A DNA stretch of 64,000 nt from Yersinia enterocolitica subsp. enterocolitica (GTDB lineage Bacteria; Pseudomonadota; Gammaproteobacteria; Enterobacterales; Enterobacteriaceae), in NCBI RefSeq assembly GCF_901472495.1, contig NZ_LR590469.1, forward strand, positions 434,001 to 498,000, written 5' to 3'. A program made the position numbers and the translations under genes. Below, one piece after another: positions 45,201-53,392 of this stretch. Below the pieces are notes generated by a model. It worked only from the letters and a program-made list of their open reading frames with translations. It was not told where the DNA came from and did not search any database. The first letter of the stretch is position 1. Each line of letters starts with the position of its first letter.

Positions 45201-46041
45201 TGTAATCAATCAGTTTTTGATTTTTTTCCAGCGCCAGAAAGGTGTAAGGGGCTGGGTGATAAGGGGCAAAGTTACGAATTTGCAGTGTCAGCAGCTGTAA
45301 TTGGTCAATCAAATAGTTAGCAGATGTGGCATTAGCGACAAACACATCGGCATTACCATAGGCAACGGCCAGTAACCCTTGTAGCTGGTTAGGATAGGCG
45401 ACGATTTTATCAGCATGATAATTGAACAAAAACTCCGGTGAAAGCGGTTCGTTATTGACGATAGCCACTGTTTCCGGATGGGTGCGTTTGGTGGGATCCC
45501 AGTTCTTACTACGAACCTCAACATGCCGGTTAGTGAAGAAGGCATGGGAAGCAATAAGTCCTGGCTGAGCGGGCATCGGGGTGCCTGCCATTAAATCGAC
45601 CTGACCATTTTCTAGTGCATTCAGTACTAAGCCGTAATCGCAATAACCAATCATCTGGAAAGAGAGTTGGCTGGCGTCACTGATGATTTTTAGATAATCC
45701 GCGACAATACCTTCGATGGAAGTATCATCGCGGTTAACAACAAACGGGGTATTGGCATCAATAACCACGCCCACTTTTACCGTACGCCGGCTTGATTGGC
45801 GGGCATCAGTCGCTGGAGGGAGTAATAAGTCTTCACTGTAACTGTTTGCAATACTGTGTATGGTCAACGGCTGACCGGTATCACACCCCTGACGACTGGT
45901 CATCAGGGCAGCATGAAGTTGCCCGCTCAGTAACACCAGGCAACACAGTAAAATGCGTAAAGGAAACCAACGACGTAGAGATAATACAGTACGCGGTAAA
46001 TCAGACCTGGCTGAACTAGACCAAATTATGGGTATGCGCAT
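42217..46041 (-). CDS. EvgS/BvgS-like hybrid sensor histidine kinase
   Basis: About 1274 aa. The ATG at 46041 overlaps the end of the response regulator gene by 26 bp. Signal/anchor region near residues 25-45; two periplasmic solute-binding (SBP_bac_3, Venus flytrap) domains (about residues 65-300 and 315-545); a transmembrane helix at about 567-590; a PAS domain (610-720); HisKA with ISHELRTPMYAI near residue 748; an HATPase domain; a receiver with the Asp in VITDYNMPLMNG near 1040; and an Hpt domain with LVHRIKGG near 1207. This is the complete EvgS/BvgS architecture of a four-step phosphorelay. Its neighbour supplies the response regulator. Confidence 0.95.
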   Translation of the reverse strand: MRIPIIWSSSARSDLPRTVLSLRRWFPLRILLCCLVLLSGQLHAALMTSRQGCDTGQPLTIHSIANSYSEDLLLPPATDARQSSRRTVKVGVVIDANTPFVVNRDDTSIEGIVADYLKIISDASQLSFQMIGYCDYGLVLNALENGQVDLMAGTPMPAQPGLIASHAFFTNRHVEVRSKNWDPTKRTHPETVAIVNNEPLSPEFLFNYHADKIVAYPNQLQGLLAVAYGNADVFVANATSANYLIDQLQLLTLQIRNFAPYHPAPYTFLALEKNQKLIDYINQILELLPSRATGDIQQRWFGSKHHYNIDAKLLLTEQELNWIQHHPEVTYVAPLDLAPLIFRDRQTGEMAGFSVDLIDIISRRTGIKFKPIYVKDTGEGLRDFAAGKIDMLPIVAVRNGQYGNNLYSSPVAQSLWGILTREDRNDINNVADLAGKRVGIQAGSTSGGVINNTLLAQKITFVEAPDTMTLVRMLQQGKVDAIIKNMMTANYLSAQNFTPNIKTVAVTGEEPLMMAFAISPKLPELKAIVDKVIESIPPEELDNIISEWSTFKPKPVSFDESLQDNEWLMLTLKISSGLLLVFGLYLGYLVFNKRRQAALLHARLLQQESIINALPFAVFIRTAAGELAVYNSHFAEAHQDKLNDLLNHNNEPANWPMTSPLDREIDKYCRQVLTHRKPQMVDLSLEINGELRDIFLWIIPLDNAERSLLGGWLDISQRKTVERQLEAARVEAESANRTKSTFLATISHELRTPMYAIMGLLELEIRSKQPVDKNTLVTVSKSAQSLMLLLDDIIDSAKIEAGQLSVHPAVVDFRQEIERMFTIYQPIADERNLRFSGWVDNQIPDLVMVDMLRVRQVMGNLLGNALKFTEQGSVSVDITWEAIDDKHGVMNIDITDTGIGISPAAQATLFQPFSQANEGKSPRFGGSGLGLWICHQLIHKMGGEITLESQLGKGTSLFITLPLEVASADDLPQESAIAVADEAQLNQLKNLRILVVDDLPANRQLLQQQLAFIGIEQVMSAENGAEAWQILQHYSFDAVITDYNMPLMNGYELAAHIRNSATMKELVIIGCTADAREESTTRCRDAGMNDCMIKPVTIDTLRTTLLRQEIISSDASMPSPPAIDDAAAQNNVPNFISNESATPLVAAQNKLKSLSGGNTDVGLQLLQSLLESNEQDTAVLTQLYSRFTVDDDSAMPAEVYKEMASLVHRIKGGVQLIDALPLVDSCIKLESLLQTQDKYAVINYGVDYLALLTKTNQLLVELIASYAEIGSSSP

Positions 46042-46648
46042 AATCTGCCAGTTCAATTACAGAACTCAGTCCTAATTTAGTCAGGATGCGCGTTTTATAG
46101 GTACTGACAGTTTTGTTGCTGATAAACATCTCGTCGGCAATTTGTTTATTTGACAAACCATTGACCAGATAACGTAAAACATTAATTTCTCGCTCTGACA
46201 ACAAACGAGCCCGATTGACGGGATCATGGCTTGAAGGCTGCCCGGCTAATTGGGTCAAGGTTTCAGATGGAAAGAAAGAATACCCGCGTAATACGTTCTG
46301 TGCGGCAAATAGAATTTCGCTAATATCTTTATTTTTACTAATGAAACCGTTGGCTCCAGCCTGTAATGCTCGCACAGCAAAAACCTGCTCATTCTTAGCT
46401 GACAAAAATAACGATTTACCGCTAAAACCACGTTGTTGCAGTTTTTTCAGCAATGAAAAACCATCAAAGTTTGGCAGTTCAATATCGATAATAACCAGGT
46501 CAACCGTATTATTTTTTAATGTTTCCAGGGCTTCACTGCCATCAACTGATTCGTAAATAGTTGAAAATTCGTTGCTTTGTGAAAGCAATGCACGAATGGC
46601 AACACGAATTGCCGGGTGGTCATCAACTATCATCACTGATTTAGTCAT
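46016..46648 (-). CDS. EvgA/BvgA-like LuxR-type response regulator
   Basis: 210 aa. The receiver holds the phosphorylation site Asp55 (LVIIDIELPNFDGF) and the acidic pocket VDDHPAIRV; the C-terminal LuxR helix-turn-helix reads LSEREINVLRYLVNGLSNKQIADEMFISNKTVSTYKTRI. The ATG at 46648 has CGGAG upstream. Overlap with the sensor start shows co-translation. It is the presumed regulator of the adjacent fimbrial operon. Confidence 0.95.
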   Translation of the reverse strand: MTKSVMIVDDHPAIRVAIRALLSQSNEFSTIYESVDGSEALETLKNNTVDLVIIDIELPNFDGFSLLKKLQQRGFSGKSLFLSAKNEQVFAVRALQAGANGFISKNKDISEILFAAQNVLRGYSFFPSETLTQLAGQPSSHDPVNRARLLSEREINVLRYLVNGLSNKQIADEMFISNKTVSTYKTRILTKLGLSSVIELADYAHTHNLV

Positions 46649-47195
46649 GTTATCTCCGTAAACCGTTATATCTTGGGATTCGCAGAGTTAATTCACTGCT
46701 CCTCGCTCGCACCGATCGACTTCAAATGATTACCCAAGACGAGATAAACAAGAACTGCTGCTGCCGATGCCCAAAGTAATAATTATGTAAGGTACTATTT
46801 CGGTGATTTTAATCTCTAATTATAGATTATCAAGAAAAGATTCTTACTGATCGCCTTGTTGTGTAGTCCAATTCATCCTATAGACATTCTTCTGTTTAGA
46901 GAATTGATTATAAACGAATTAGGATTTTTTTTATTGAAATGCAATTGGTTGACTCAGTAAAAAACATAAGAAATAGTAAAGTTATCACTCTAAATGTAAA
47001 TATATAAGATTTTTCGACGCCTTACGTAGGAAAGTTCCGGGGTGCATTGCCTAATTTATTCCAGCATAAATATCAGAGAGATAGCCTCTGATCTGATAAT
47101 GCCTCGTCAAAATGGGAAAAATGAATAATGATGCTTTAAGGATCTTGCAATCACGGTAAAGGTGATAGCAAAAGTCGTAGCAAAACAAAAGCAAA
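46649..47195. promoter_or_regulatory. Upstream region of the EvgAS-like operon
   Basis: About 550 bp without genes, AT-rich. An inverted repeat CTTGGG (46672) / CCCAAG (46733) encloses about 55 bp and may be an intergenic repeat. A TAGGAAA sequence (47027-47033, the complement of the TTTCCTA heptad) and TTCTTAC (46841) could be half-sites for autoregulation. No clear promoter was fixed. Confidence 0.4.
46672..46738. repeat. Inverted repeat in the evgA upstream region
   Basis: CTTGGG-ATTC on the left and GATTACCCAAG on the right, with outer ATAT/AGATA symmetry. It resembles the intergenic repeats common in Yersinia-type genomes, but this is a guess without a search. Confidence 0.3.
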
Positions 47196-47223
47196 AAGCC
47201 CGCCTAGTTTCCTAAGCGGGCTT
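47196..47223 (-). terminator. Terminator of tRNA-Asn copy 2
   Basis: Same 8-bp GC-rich stem (AAGCCCGC / GCGGGCTT) as at 35442, again with a T-rich run on the - strand. Confidence 0.85.
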
Positions 47224-47231
47224 CTCTAATA

Positions 47232-47307
47232 TGGCTCCTCTGACTGGACTCGAACCAGTGACATACGGATTAACAGTCCGCCGTTCTACCGACTGAACTA
47301 CAGAGGA
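47232..47307 (-). tRNA. tRNA-Asn (anticodon GTT), copy 2
   Basis: 76-nt gene with encoded CCA, identical to copy 1 except for one base in the T loop (G at R57 here, giving the TTCGA loop). Anticodon GTT. A promoter (TATTAT / TTGACA, 17-bp spacer) precedes it at 47326-47354. Confidence 0.97.
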
Positions 47308-47325
47308 ATCGTGTGAACGGGGCGA

Positions 47326-47354
47326 ATAATAGCGGGGTATGAGGAACATGTCAA
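47326..47354 (-). promoter_or_regulatory. Promoter of tRNA-Asn copy 2
   Basis: TTGACA (47349-47354, read on -) and TATTAT (47326-47331) with a 17-bp spacer; same layout as copy 1. Confidence 0.85.
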
Positions 47355-47456
47355 AGGGGGAAACAGCAAAAGTAGATCGTTTGCTTACAGTTTGTGCAAC
47401 TTGTTGAGATTTTTGGCTTTTCGTTCAACATTTACCCGTAAAAAGGGTCTGATAGC

Positions 47457-47496
47457 CGGAAAAATGGCGGGCAGCGGTGTTGGTTCTCTGCCCGCC
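47457..47496 (-). terminator. Intrinsic terminator of afuABC
   Basis: 9-bp stem GGCGGGCAG / CTGCCCGCC (13-base loop) followed on the - strand by ATTTTTCC, just beyond the afuC stop at 47504. Confidence 0.85.
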
Positions 47497-47503
47497 AGGG
47501 CGC

Positions 47504-48595
47504 TTACTGCGGCGCATCCGTTAGGACAAACATGCCATACGGGTGAATTTGCAGATAATAGCTATCGCCAGGAGCGGGTTGCAATTGCGTCGCGTTGACT
47601 TGTAATAGCAATGATTGACCCTGCCAATCGACTAATACTTCATATTGCGGCCCCATATAAGCCACTTTATTGATAGTGCAGCGCTGGCTGGGATCACCTT
47701 GCTGGCTTAACGTAATGGCTTCTGGCCTTACACCGACCGTAGCTTGCTGATATCCATCAGCAAATCCTTGTGGGCGCGGAATGTGATAACCAAAAATTTC
47801 AACGCTATCACTGTTGATTCGTGCAGGGAATACGTTGGCATCACCCATAAAACTGGCCATAAAGTGAGAAGCAGGGTGGCGGTATAACTTCTGTGGCGCA
47901 CCGATTTGCATGATTTTGCCTTTATTCATCACCAAAACGGTATCAGAGACGGCAAAAGCCTCGCTTTGGTCGTGCGTAACATACAACGAAGTAATATTAA
48001 ACTGCTGCTGCAATTCACGAATTTTATCACGCATACTGCGGCGTAGGTTGGCATCCAGGTTACTGAGCGGCTCATCAAACAATAGCACTTTAGGTTTTAG
48101 GATAAGGGCCCGAGCCAGTGCCACTCGTTGCTGTTGCCCACCAGAAATCTGATCGACAAAACGATCAGCAAACCCGTCTAAATCCACCAACGCCAGTGCT
48201 TCTTTCACCCGCTCGCGAATTTCATCTTTCGGCCGCCCTAGCATTTTCAAGCCATAACCAATGTTCTCGCCCAGTGACATATGCGGGAACAGGGCATAGG
48301 ACTGAAACACCATACAGATATCTCGCTGCTGGATAGATCTGTCCGTGACATCTTCACCATCGATAAAAATTTGCCCGCCAGTGGGTTTTTCCAGCCCAGC
48401 GACCAGCCGTAAGACAGTGGTTTTACCACAGCCAGATGGCCCCAGCAGCGTGACCATTTCGCCTTTGGGGATAGCCAGATTTAAATCATCAATAACGGTA
48501 TTAGTGCCAAAACGCTTGGTGACATGTTTGAGTTCGACAAAATGCTTTTTATCAGACTCATGATTTTTATCAGATTCATAGCTTTCGTTAGTCAT
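47504..48595 (-). CDS. afuC: ABC transporter ATPase (AfuC/FbpC family)
   Basis: About 363 aa from the ATG at 48595 (MTNESYESD; the frame extends back to 48697). Walker A GPSGCGKTT, signature SGGQQQR and Walker B LLFDEPLSNLD are all intact, followed by a C-terminal TOBE-like domain (GVRPEAITLS). It powers the AfuB permease, whose stop is 25 bp upstream. It was first read as a ferric ion transporter, but the UhpABC-like neighbours argue for sugar phosphates. Confidence 0.9.
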   Translation of the reverse strand: MTNESYESDKNHESDKKHFVELKHVTKRFGTNTVIDDLNLAIPKGEMVTLLGPSGCGKTTVLRLVAGLEKPTGGQIFIDGEDVTDRSIQQRDICMVFQSYALFPHMSLGENIGYGLKMLGRPKDEIRERVKEALALVDLDGFADRFVDQISGGQQQRVALARALILKPKVLLFDEPLSNLDANLRRSMRDKIRELQQQFNITSLYVTHDQSEAFAVSDTVLVMNKGKIMQIGAPQKLYRHPASHFMASFMGDANVFPARINSDSVEIFGYHIPRPQGFADGYQQATVGVRPEAITLSQQGDPSQRCTINKVAYMGPQYEVLVDWQGQSLLLQVNATQLQPAPGDSYYLQIHPYGMFVLTDAPQ

Positions 48596-48620
48596 TATGT
48601 TAAGCCTTATCAGTGCGCCG

Positions 48621-50699
48621 TTATTCAGCATTACTGGCTTTCGAGCGGGCAATACGCGCTTCGCCAACCAGGTAATCAAACAGGAAGATGATGGCAAGCA
48701 TCACCACAATCAGGATGGAGCCATAGGCAATCGCGATACCGTATTCGCCATCTTCTACCCGGTTAAGGATGTAAGAGGTGGCGACTCGGGTGTCCGGCGT
48801 TACCAGGAAAACAATGGCACTGACAGTGGTCATCGCCCGCACAAAACTATAAATCAGTGCTGATAGAATTGCCGGGCGCAGTAATGGCAGCAAAATGTAA
48901 ATCACGGTACGTAGCGAACCGGCCCGCAAGCTGAGTGAGGCCTCATCCAGCGATTTATCAAGTTGGCCCAGACCAGCAATCCCAGCGCGTATCCCGACGG
49001 GCACATTGCGCATCACCATTGAAATAATGACGATAGCTGCCGTACCGGTCAGGTACACCGGCGCACTGTTAAAGGCCAGAATATAGGAGACGCCCGCCAC
49101 GGTTCCGGGTACGGCGAAACAGAGCATGGTGCTGAATTCGATGGTTTTTTTGCCACGGAATTGCTGACGTACCACGATATAGGCAATCAGCAGACCAAAG
49201 GCGGCGGTGATAGGGGCGGCAATACCGGCGTATAACAGCGTATCGAGCAGCGAAGGCCATGCGCCATCACTGAAACCTTGCCCAAATAACTGGTTGAAGT
49301 TATTTAGCGTCAGGGTGTAATCGACTCCCCAGTTGACAGTGAAACTGCCATAGAAAATGCTGCCGTACAGCAATACGTTAAAGGTAATCCACACATACAG
49401 CATGGCTGTTGTGCCCCAGACTAATGAGACCGGCAAGGGTTGAACATCACCGCGCGAAGATTTACCGGAGATGGTGACGTAGGAGCGTTTGCCTATCCAC
49501 ATATACTGAATACAGAAGATAAACAGCGAGAACATCAGCAGGATGACACCCAGTGTCGACGCTGCCGGATAGTCAAGTTGTGCGCCGGTAATATAGAAGT
49601 AGATTTGCGTGGCGAGCACGTCAAAGTTCCCGCCTAATACCAGTGGGTTACTGAAATCAGCCAGTGATTGCACGATGACAATTAAGAATGAGTTCGCCAG
49701 AGCCGGTTTCAATAGCGGCAGAAATACCTGCATAAAGGTCTGCCAACGGCTGGCCCGCAAGGTATAAGAGGCTTCTTCCAGCGACGGGTGAATCGTTTTT
49801 ATCGCGCCATCGAGGATCATAAATGACATCGGCGTAAAGGCCAGTACTTGCGCCAACCAGATACCGGTAAAACCATAAAGCCAGTTAGTATTTGTCAGCC
49901 CGAACCAGGTGACCATTAATTCGGTCACGTAACCGGAGCGGCCCATCATCAAGGTGACACCCAAGCCAACCACAAAAGGCGGGGTGACAATCGGCAAAAT
50001 CGAGAAAATTCGCCCCAGCAATGCGGAGCGTTTAGCAATTCGCGTGGTGTATATGGCTAACACCATGCCAAAGAAGGTACAACCGATACCGACCGCCACC
50101 GATAGCACAAATGAATTCCAGATAACTTGCAGGATATGAGCCTGCCCAAGGATCGCCATAAATTGCCAGGGCGCAAAAGCCCCACTTTCATCCGTAAAGA
50201 TGGGAATGAAAATAGCGATACTGGGAAACAGGATAAACACGGTGATCAGGGCAATAATGGTGACTAGCGAACCGAGGACAAAACGATCGCCTCCCAGCCA
50301 TTCCAGGCGAGCGAGCGCCAGTGTGATGACGGCTCCCAGGGCAATAAACAAGCCAATCGTGGCAAAACCCAGCCCGCGTTGCAGCCAGGCCGAAGTGATG
50401 ACCACGAACAGAGCGCAGAATAGGGCGAAACCGGCATCAAACAGATGTCGGGTGCGGTGTTCGCGTCCTTGTGGGGACAGTGGCCGGAAAAGCAGCACTA
50501 ATGGTAAGGCAAACCATAATGTGCTGATGTTCAGACTGGACCAGCCATAGGCGGCCAGTAGCTCAGAACGGCTGGCCTCAAGCAGACCATAATCCAGACT
50601 GAACGCGGGTAATAAGGCAAAAGCAGCCACGGCAAAGGCCAACCAATAGAAAATGGTATCCCGTGTCTGCGGGAGCCGCAGAGCATGTGAGTGAGTCAT
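48621..50699 (-). CDS. afuB: ABC transporter permease, fused double domain (AfuB/FbpB family)
   Basis: 692 aa, with two copies of the binding-protein-dependent permease domain. The EAA-type loops are visible as EEASYTLRASRWQTFMQVFLP and DEASLSLRAGSLRTVIYILLP. About 12 hydrophobic segments. ATG at 50699. It lies 121 bp after afuA, with a hairpin between them. Confidence 0.93.
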   Translation of the reverse strand: MTHSHALRLPQTRDTIFYWLAFAVAAFALLPAFSLDYGLLEASRSELLAAYGWSSLNISTLWFALPLVLLFRPLSPQGREHRTRHLFDAGFALFCALFVVITSAWLQRGLGFATIGLFIALGAVITLALARLEWLGGDRFVLGSLVTIIALITVFILFPSIAIFIPIFTDESGAFAPWQFMAILGQAHILQVIWNSFVLSVAVGIGCTFFGMVLAIYTTRIAKRSALLGRIFSILPIVTPPFVVGLGVTLMMGRSGYVTELMVTWFGLTNTNWLYGFTGIWLAQVLAFTPMSFMILDGAIKTIHPSLEEASYTLRASRWQTFMQVFLPLLKPALANSFLIVIVQSLADFSNPLVLGGNFDVLATQIYFYITGAQLDYPAASTLGVILLMFSLFIFCIQYMWIGKRSYVTISGKSSRGDVQPLPVSLVWGTTAMLYVWITFNVLLYGSIFYGSFTVNWGVDYTLTLNNFNQLFGQGFSDGAWPSLLDTLLYAGIAAPITAAFGLLIAYIVVRQQFRGKKTIEFSTMLCFAVPGTVAGVSYILAFNSAPVYLTGTAAIVIISMVMRNVPVGIRAGIAGLGQLDKSLDEASLSLRAGSLRTVIYILLPLLRPAILSALIYSFVRAMTTVSAIVFLVTPDTRVATSYILNRVEDGEYGIAIAYGSILIVVMLAIIFLFDYLVGEARIARSKASNAE

Positions 50700-50724
50700 G
50701 GTGTTCCCCAGATCTAACCTTCGC

Positions 50725-50765
50725 CCTTGACGTTGTAGCAGTATTAGCTTGCTGCAACGTCAAGG
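50725..50765 (-). other. Intercistronic hairpin between afuA and afuB
   Basis: 16-bp stem with one G-T pair (CCTTGACGTTGTAGCA / TGCTGCAACGTCAAGG) and a 9-base loop, without T-run. Its place after the binding-protein gene fits the usual mRNA-stabilising structure that allows more binding protein than permease. Confidence 0.7.
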
Positions 50766-50820
50766 TTTCGGTTATAGAAAAAGCGCTAAGTTATTTATGG
50801 TTCGCTTATTGTGTGGGCTG

Positions 50821-51852
50821 CTATTTGCCCATCTTGACGTCATTAACCCATTTGGTGATCAGCTTCTTACGCATCTCGGTAGCACCGTAAGTGTCCATGT
50901 CGTAATTAATCAGTTTCAGATCATCAAGTTTGAGTGAGTTAGGGGAGGTCGCCGCAGTGGTATTGGTTAGGATCTGATAGGACTGACCTTTCTGCCATGC
51001 TAACTCTTGCGCGTCTTTTGACAGCACCCAGTCAACGAATAACTTGGCGTTATCCAGATTACGCGCGCCTTTCAGAATGCTGACACCACCAATTTCATAG
51101 CCAGAACCTTCGCAAGGTGAAATCAGTTTCAGGGGCGCGCCTTTCTCTTTTTCCAGTGAGTAATCGTGCAGGAAACCAATACCAATGGTAGTTTCGCCGC
51201 GTGCGGCGTTACGCGCCGGGGCAATGCCGGATTTGGTGTATTGCGACACGTTGGCATTGAGTTTTTTCAGGTAATCGAACGCAGCATCTTCACCCCATAA
51301 TTGAGAGAAAGTGGCCAGCGCGGTGTAGGCAGTACCCGAGCTTTGCGGGTCGGCAATCTGGATTTCACCTTTGTAGATAGGGTTGGTCAGGTCTTTCCAG
51401 CATTTAGGTTCTGGCAGGCCCTTCTCTTTCAGGCGGTCAGTATTCACGCCCAGCCCTAAAATACCGATATATACCGCAGAGGAGTAGTTACCTTTGCGTT
51501 TGGCCGGATCACGGAATTGCGGCATGATTTGCGCCAAATTTGGTGAGGCATAAGGATAAAGTAAATCCATTTCACCGGCCTGAGATTGCGGGTCCAGAGT
51601 ACCGCCATACCAGACATCGGCCTGTGGGTTCTTTTTCTCTGCGTCCACTTTTGCGAGTGTGCTGCCGGAGCCATTGCGAATAAAGCTGGTTTTGACATCG
51701 TATTTTTCGCCAAATGCTTTGGCTTCTTCTTCACACATGGCATTGGTGGCGCTGCAATAAATAACCAAACGGCCTTCCGCTTGGACGACGGTGGTAACGG
51801 CACTCAGTGCGAGGCCTGCGGCTACCAGTGCTGAGAGAGGTAAGAGTTTCAT
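50821..51852 (-). CDS. afuA: Periplasmic binding protein AfuA (sugar phosphate-binding family)
   Basis: 343 aa. Signal peptide (LVAAGLALSAVTTVVQA), then EGRLVIYCSATNAMCEEEAKAFGEKY, typical of the FbpA/AfuA class. The family binds ferric ion or, as shown for AfuA of Actinobacillus, hexose phosphates. Linked to uhpABC-like genes here, a sugar phosphate is the more probable ligand. Shine-Dalgarno AGGA near the ATG at 51852. Confidence 0.9.
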   Translation of the reverse strand: MKLLPLSALVAAGLALSAVTTVVQAEGRLVIYCSATNAMCEEEAKAFGEKYDVKTSFIRNGSGSTLAKVDAEKKNPQADVWYGGTLDPQSQAGEMDLLYPYASPNLAQIMPQFRDPAKRKGNYSSAVYIGILGLGVNTDRLKEKGLPEPKCWKDLTNPIYKGEIQIADPQSSGTAYTALATFSQLWGEDAAFDYLKKLNANVSQYTKSGIAPARNAARGETTIGIGFLHDYSLEKEKGAPLKLISPCEGSGYEIGGVSILKGARNLDNAKLFVDWVLSKDAQELAWQKGQSYQILTNTTAATSPNSLKLDDLKLINYDMDTYGATEMRKKLITKWVNDVKMGK

Positions 51853-51938
51853 AACATTATCCTTTTTATCCCCTTTATGCGCCCATTACTGGGGCATATA
51901 AGGATTGTTGTTGTAGGTAGAGGTATGACTAACTTTGT

Positions 51939-51977
51939 TAACGTCCTTTTTTACGTAACGCCCTTTTTTACTTAACG
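51939..51977 (-). repeat. 17-bp tandem repeat upstream of afuA
   Basis: Two adjacent 17-bp units (TAACGTCCTTTTTTACG, 51939-51955, and TAACGCCCTTTTTTACT, 51956-51972) with a partial third (TAACG). They lie between the uhpC end and the afuA start and overlap the uhpC stop. Regularly spaced direct repeats upstream of the transporter are a candidate operator, perhaps for UhpA. Confidence 0.5.
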
Positions 51978-53304
51978 TATTGCTTTCAATCGATTAATAC
52001 CGGTCATTAACAGCGGCATTAATAACAACCCAACGCATGCCGATGCCAGTGTTAGCAAAGCAAAAAAACCTTGCCAGCCATAATGTTGCAACACTTGCGC
52101 CAGCGGCCATCCCGCCAGCGCCGCCCCGAGATAAGCAAATAAGCCAAGAAACCCGGTGACTGTACCGGCAGCATCTTTATGGGTATATTCGGTGGCTGCC
52201 AGGCCAATGAGCATCTGTGGCCCAAAAACAAAAAAACCAATACTGAAAAATGTCACGGACAGTAGCGGATAGTTATGTACCGGTGCCAGCCACAGGGCGG
52301 TCATCGTCAGAAACAGCCCCAATGCGAATAACAAAATCATCGGTGCGCGCTGACCGCGAAATAGCAAATCTGATCCCCAACCGGCAAATAACGCCCCAAA
52401 TAACCCGCCTAACTCAAATAGCGATAAGGTGGCATTGGCGCTGAGCAAATTGACTCGATGACTCTCCGCTAACCAAATATTGCCCCAGTCATTGAGGGCG
52501 ATGCGGATCAGATAGACCAGCACATAAGAAACCCCTAATAACCAGATGGTGCGATTACGCAAAATGGCATCGCGAAAAATACGCCCCATCGGCATGGGGG
52601 GGGCTTTGCTGCTCTTGCCATTGATCCTGCGGATCTCGCCGCCATTGGCCGATGGTCGGTAAACCTTGCTGTTGCGGCTTGTCGCATAATTGCCAACATA
52701 ACCAAAGACCTAACACGATACCAATAGCCCCAGGTACTAACAGTGCGGCTTGCCAGCCATAATGCGAGGCCAGAAAGGCCGATAACAGCGGTACTGCCGC
52801 CCCGCCAATACTGATGGAGGTATTCCAACATCCCCACCAGGTTCCGCGCTCGTTGCGCGAGTACCAGGTACTCAGCAATTTGGCGCAGGGGGGCCATCCC
52901 CACCCTTGAAAGAAACCATTTAAAGTCCAGACCACCAACAAGGCGGGCAGGGAGTGGCACAGGGTAAACACCACATTCAGTATCCCGGTCATCATCAAAC
53001 CGATGCCCATGATCCAGCGGGCCTGGGTGCGGTCACTGACAATGCCGGACACAAATTTTGAGCCGCCGTAGGCCAAATAGAACAGGGTGCCCAGTAAACC
53101 GATATCTCCTTTATCCAACCCCAATTCCAGTTGCATCACTGGCATGGCGTAGTTGACACTTTTACGTGTCAGATAAAAAGCGGCATAGCCCATCACCATT
53201 GCGGCCATCAGACGCGGTCGCCAGTAGCGGTAACGCGCATTCACCTGTTCCGGCGTCAAAGGTTCAGGGGGTAAAGTCTTTGACGACAATGGCGCTGCTG
53301 ACAT
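51972..53304 (-). pseudogene. uhpC: uhpC-like sugar phosphate sensor, frameshifted at a C8 run
   Basis: UhpC senses external hexose phosphate and activates UhpB. The N-terminal part (from the ATG at 53304) reads as an MFS sensor to QEQQS. Then a run of eight C (coding strand; 52596-52603) shifts the frame. The next frame continues exactly with MPMGRIFRDAILRNRTIWLLGVSYVLVYLIR, to 51972. With seven C the frame would be open from 53304 to 51972, so the sequence carries one extra base. It could be a real inactivation, phase variation, or a sequencing error. Confidence 0.85.
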
Positions 53305-53392
53305 GGATTCCTCCGGTAATTGTGTTGAGTGTAAGGAAGGAAAAAGTAAAAGAGATGAGACAAGGTTGTAGATGCTTAGGAATAATGCTTAG

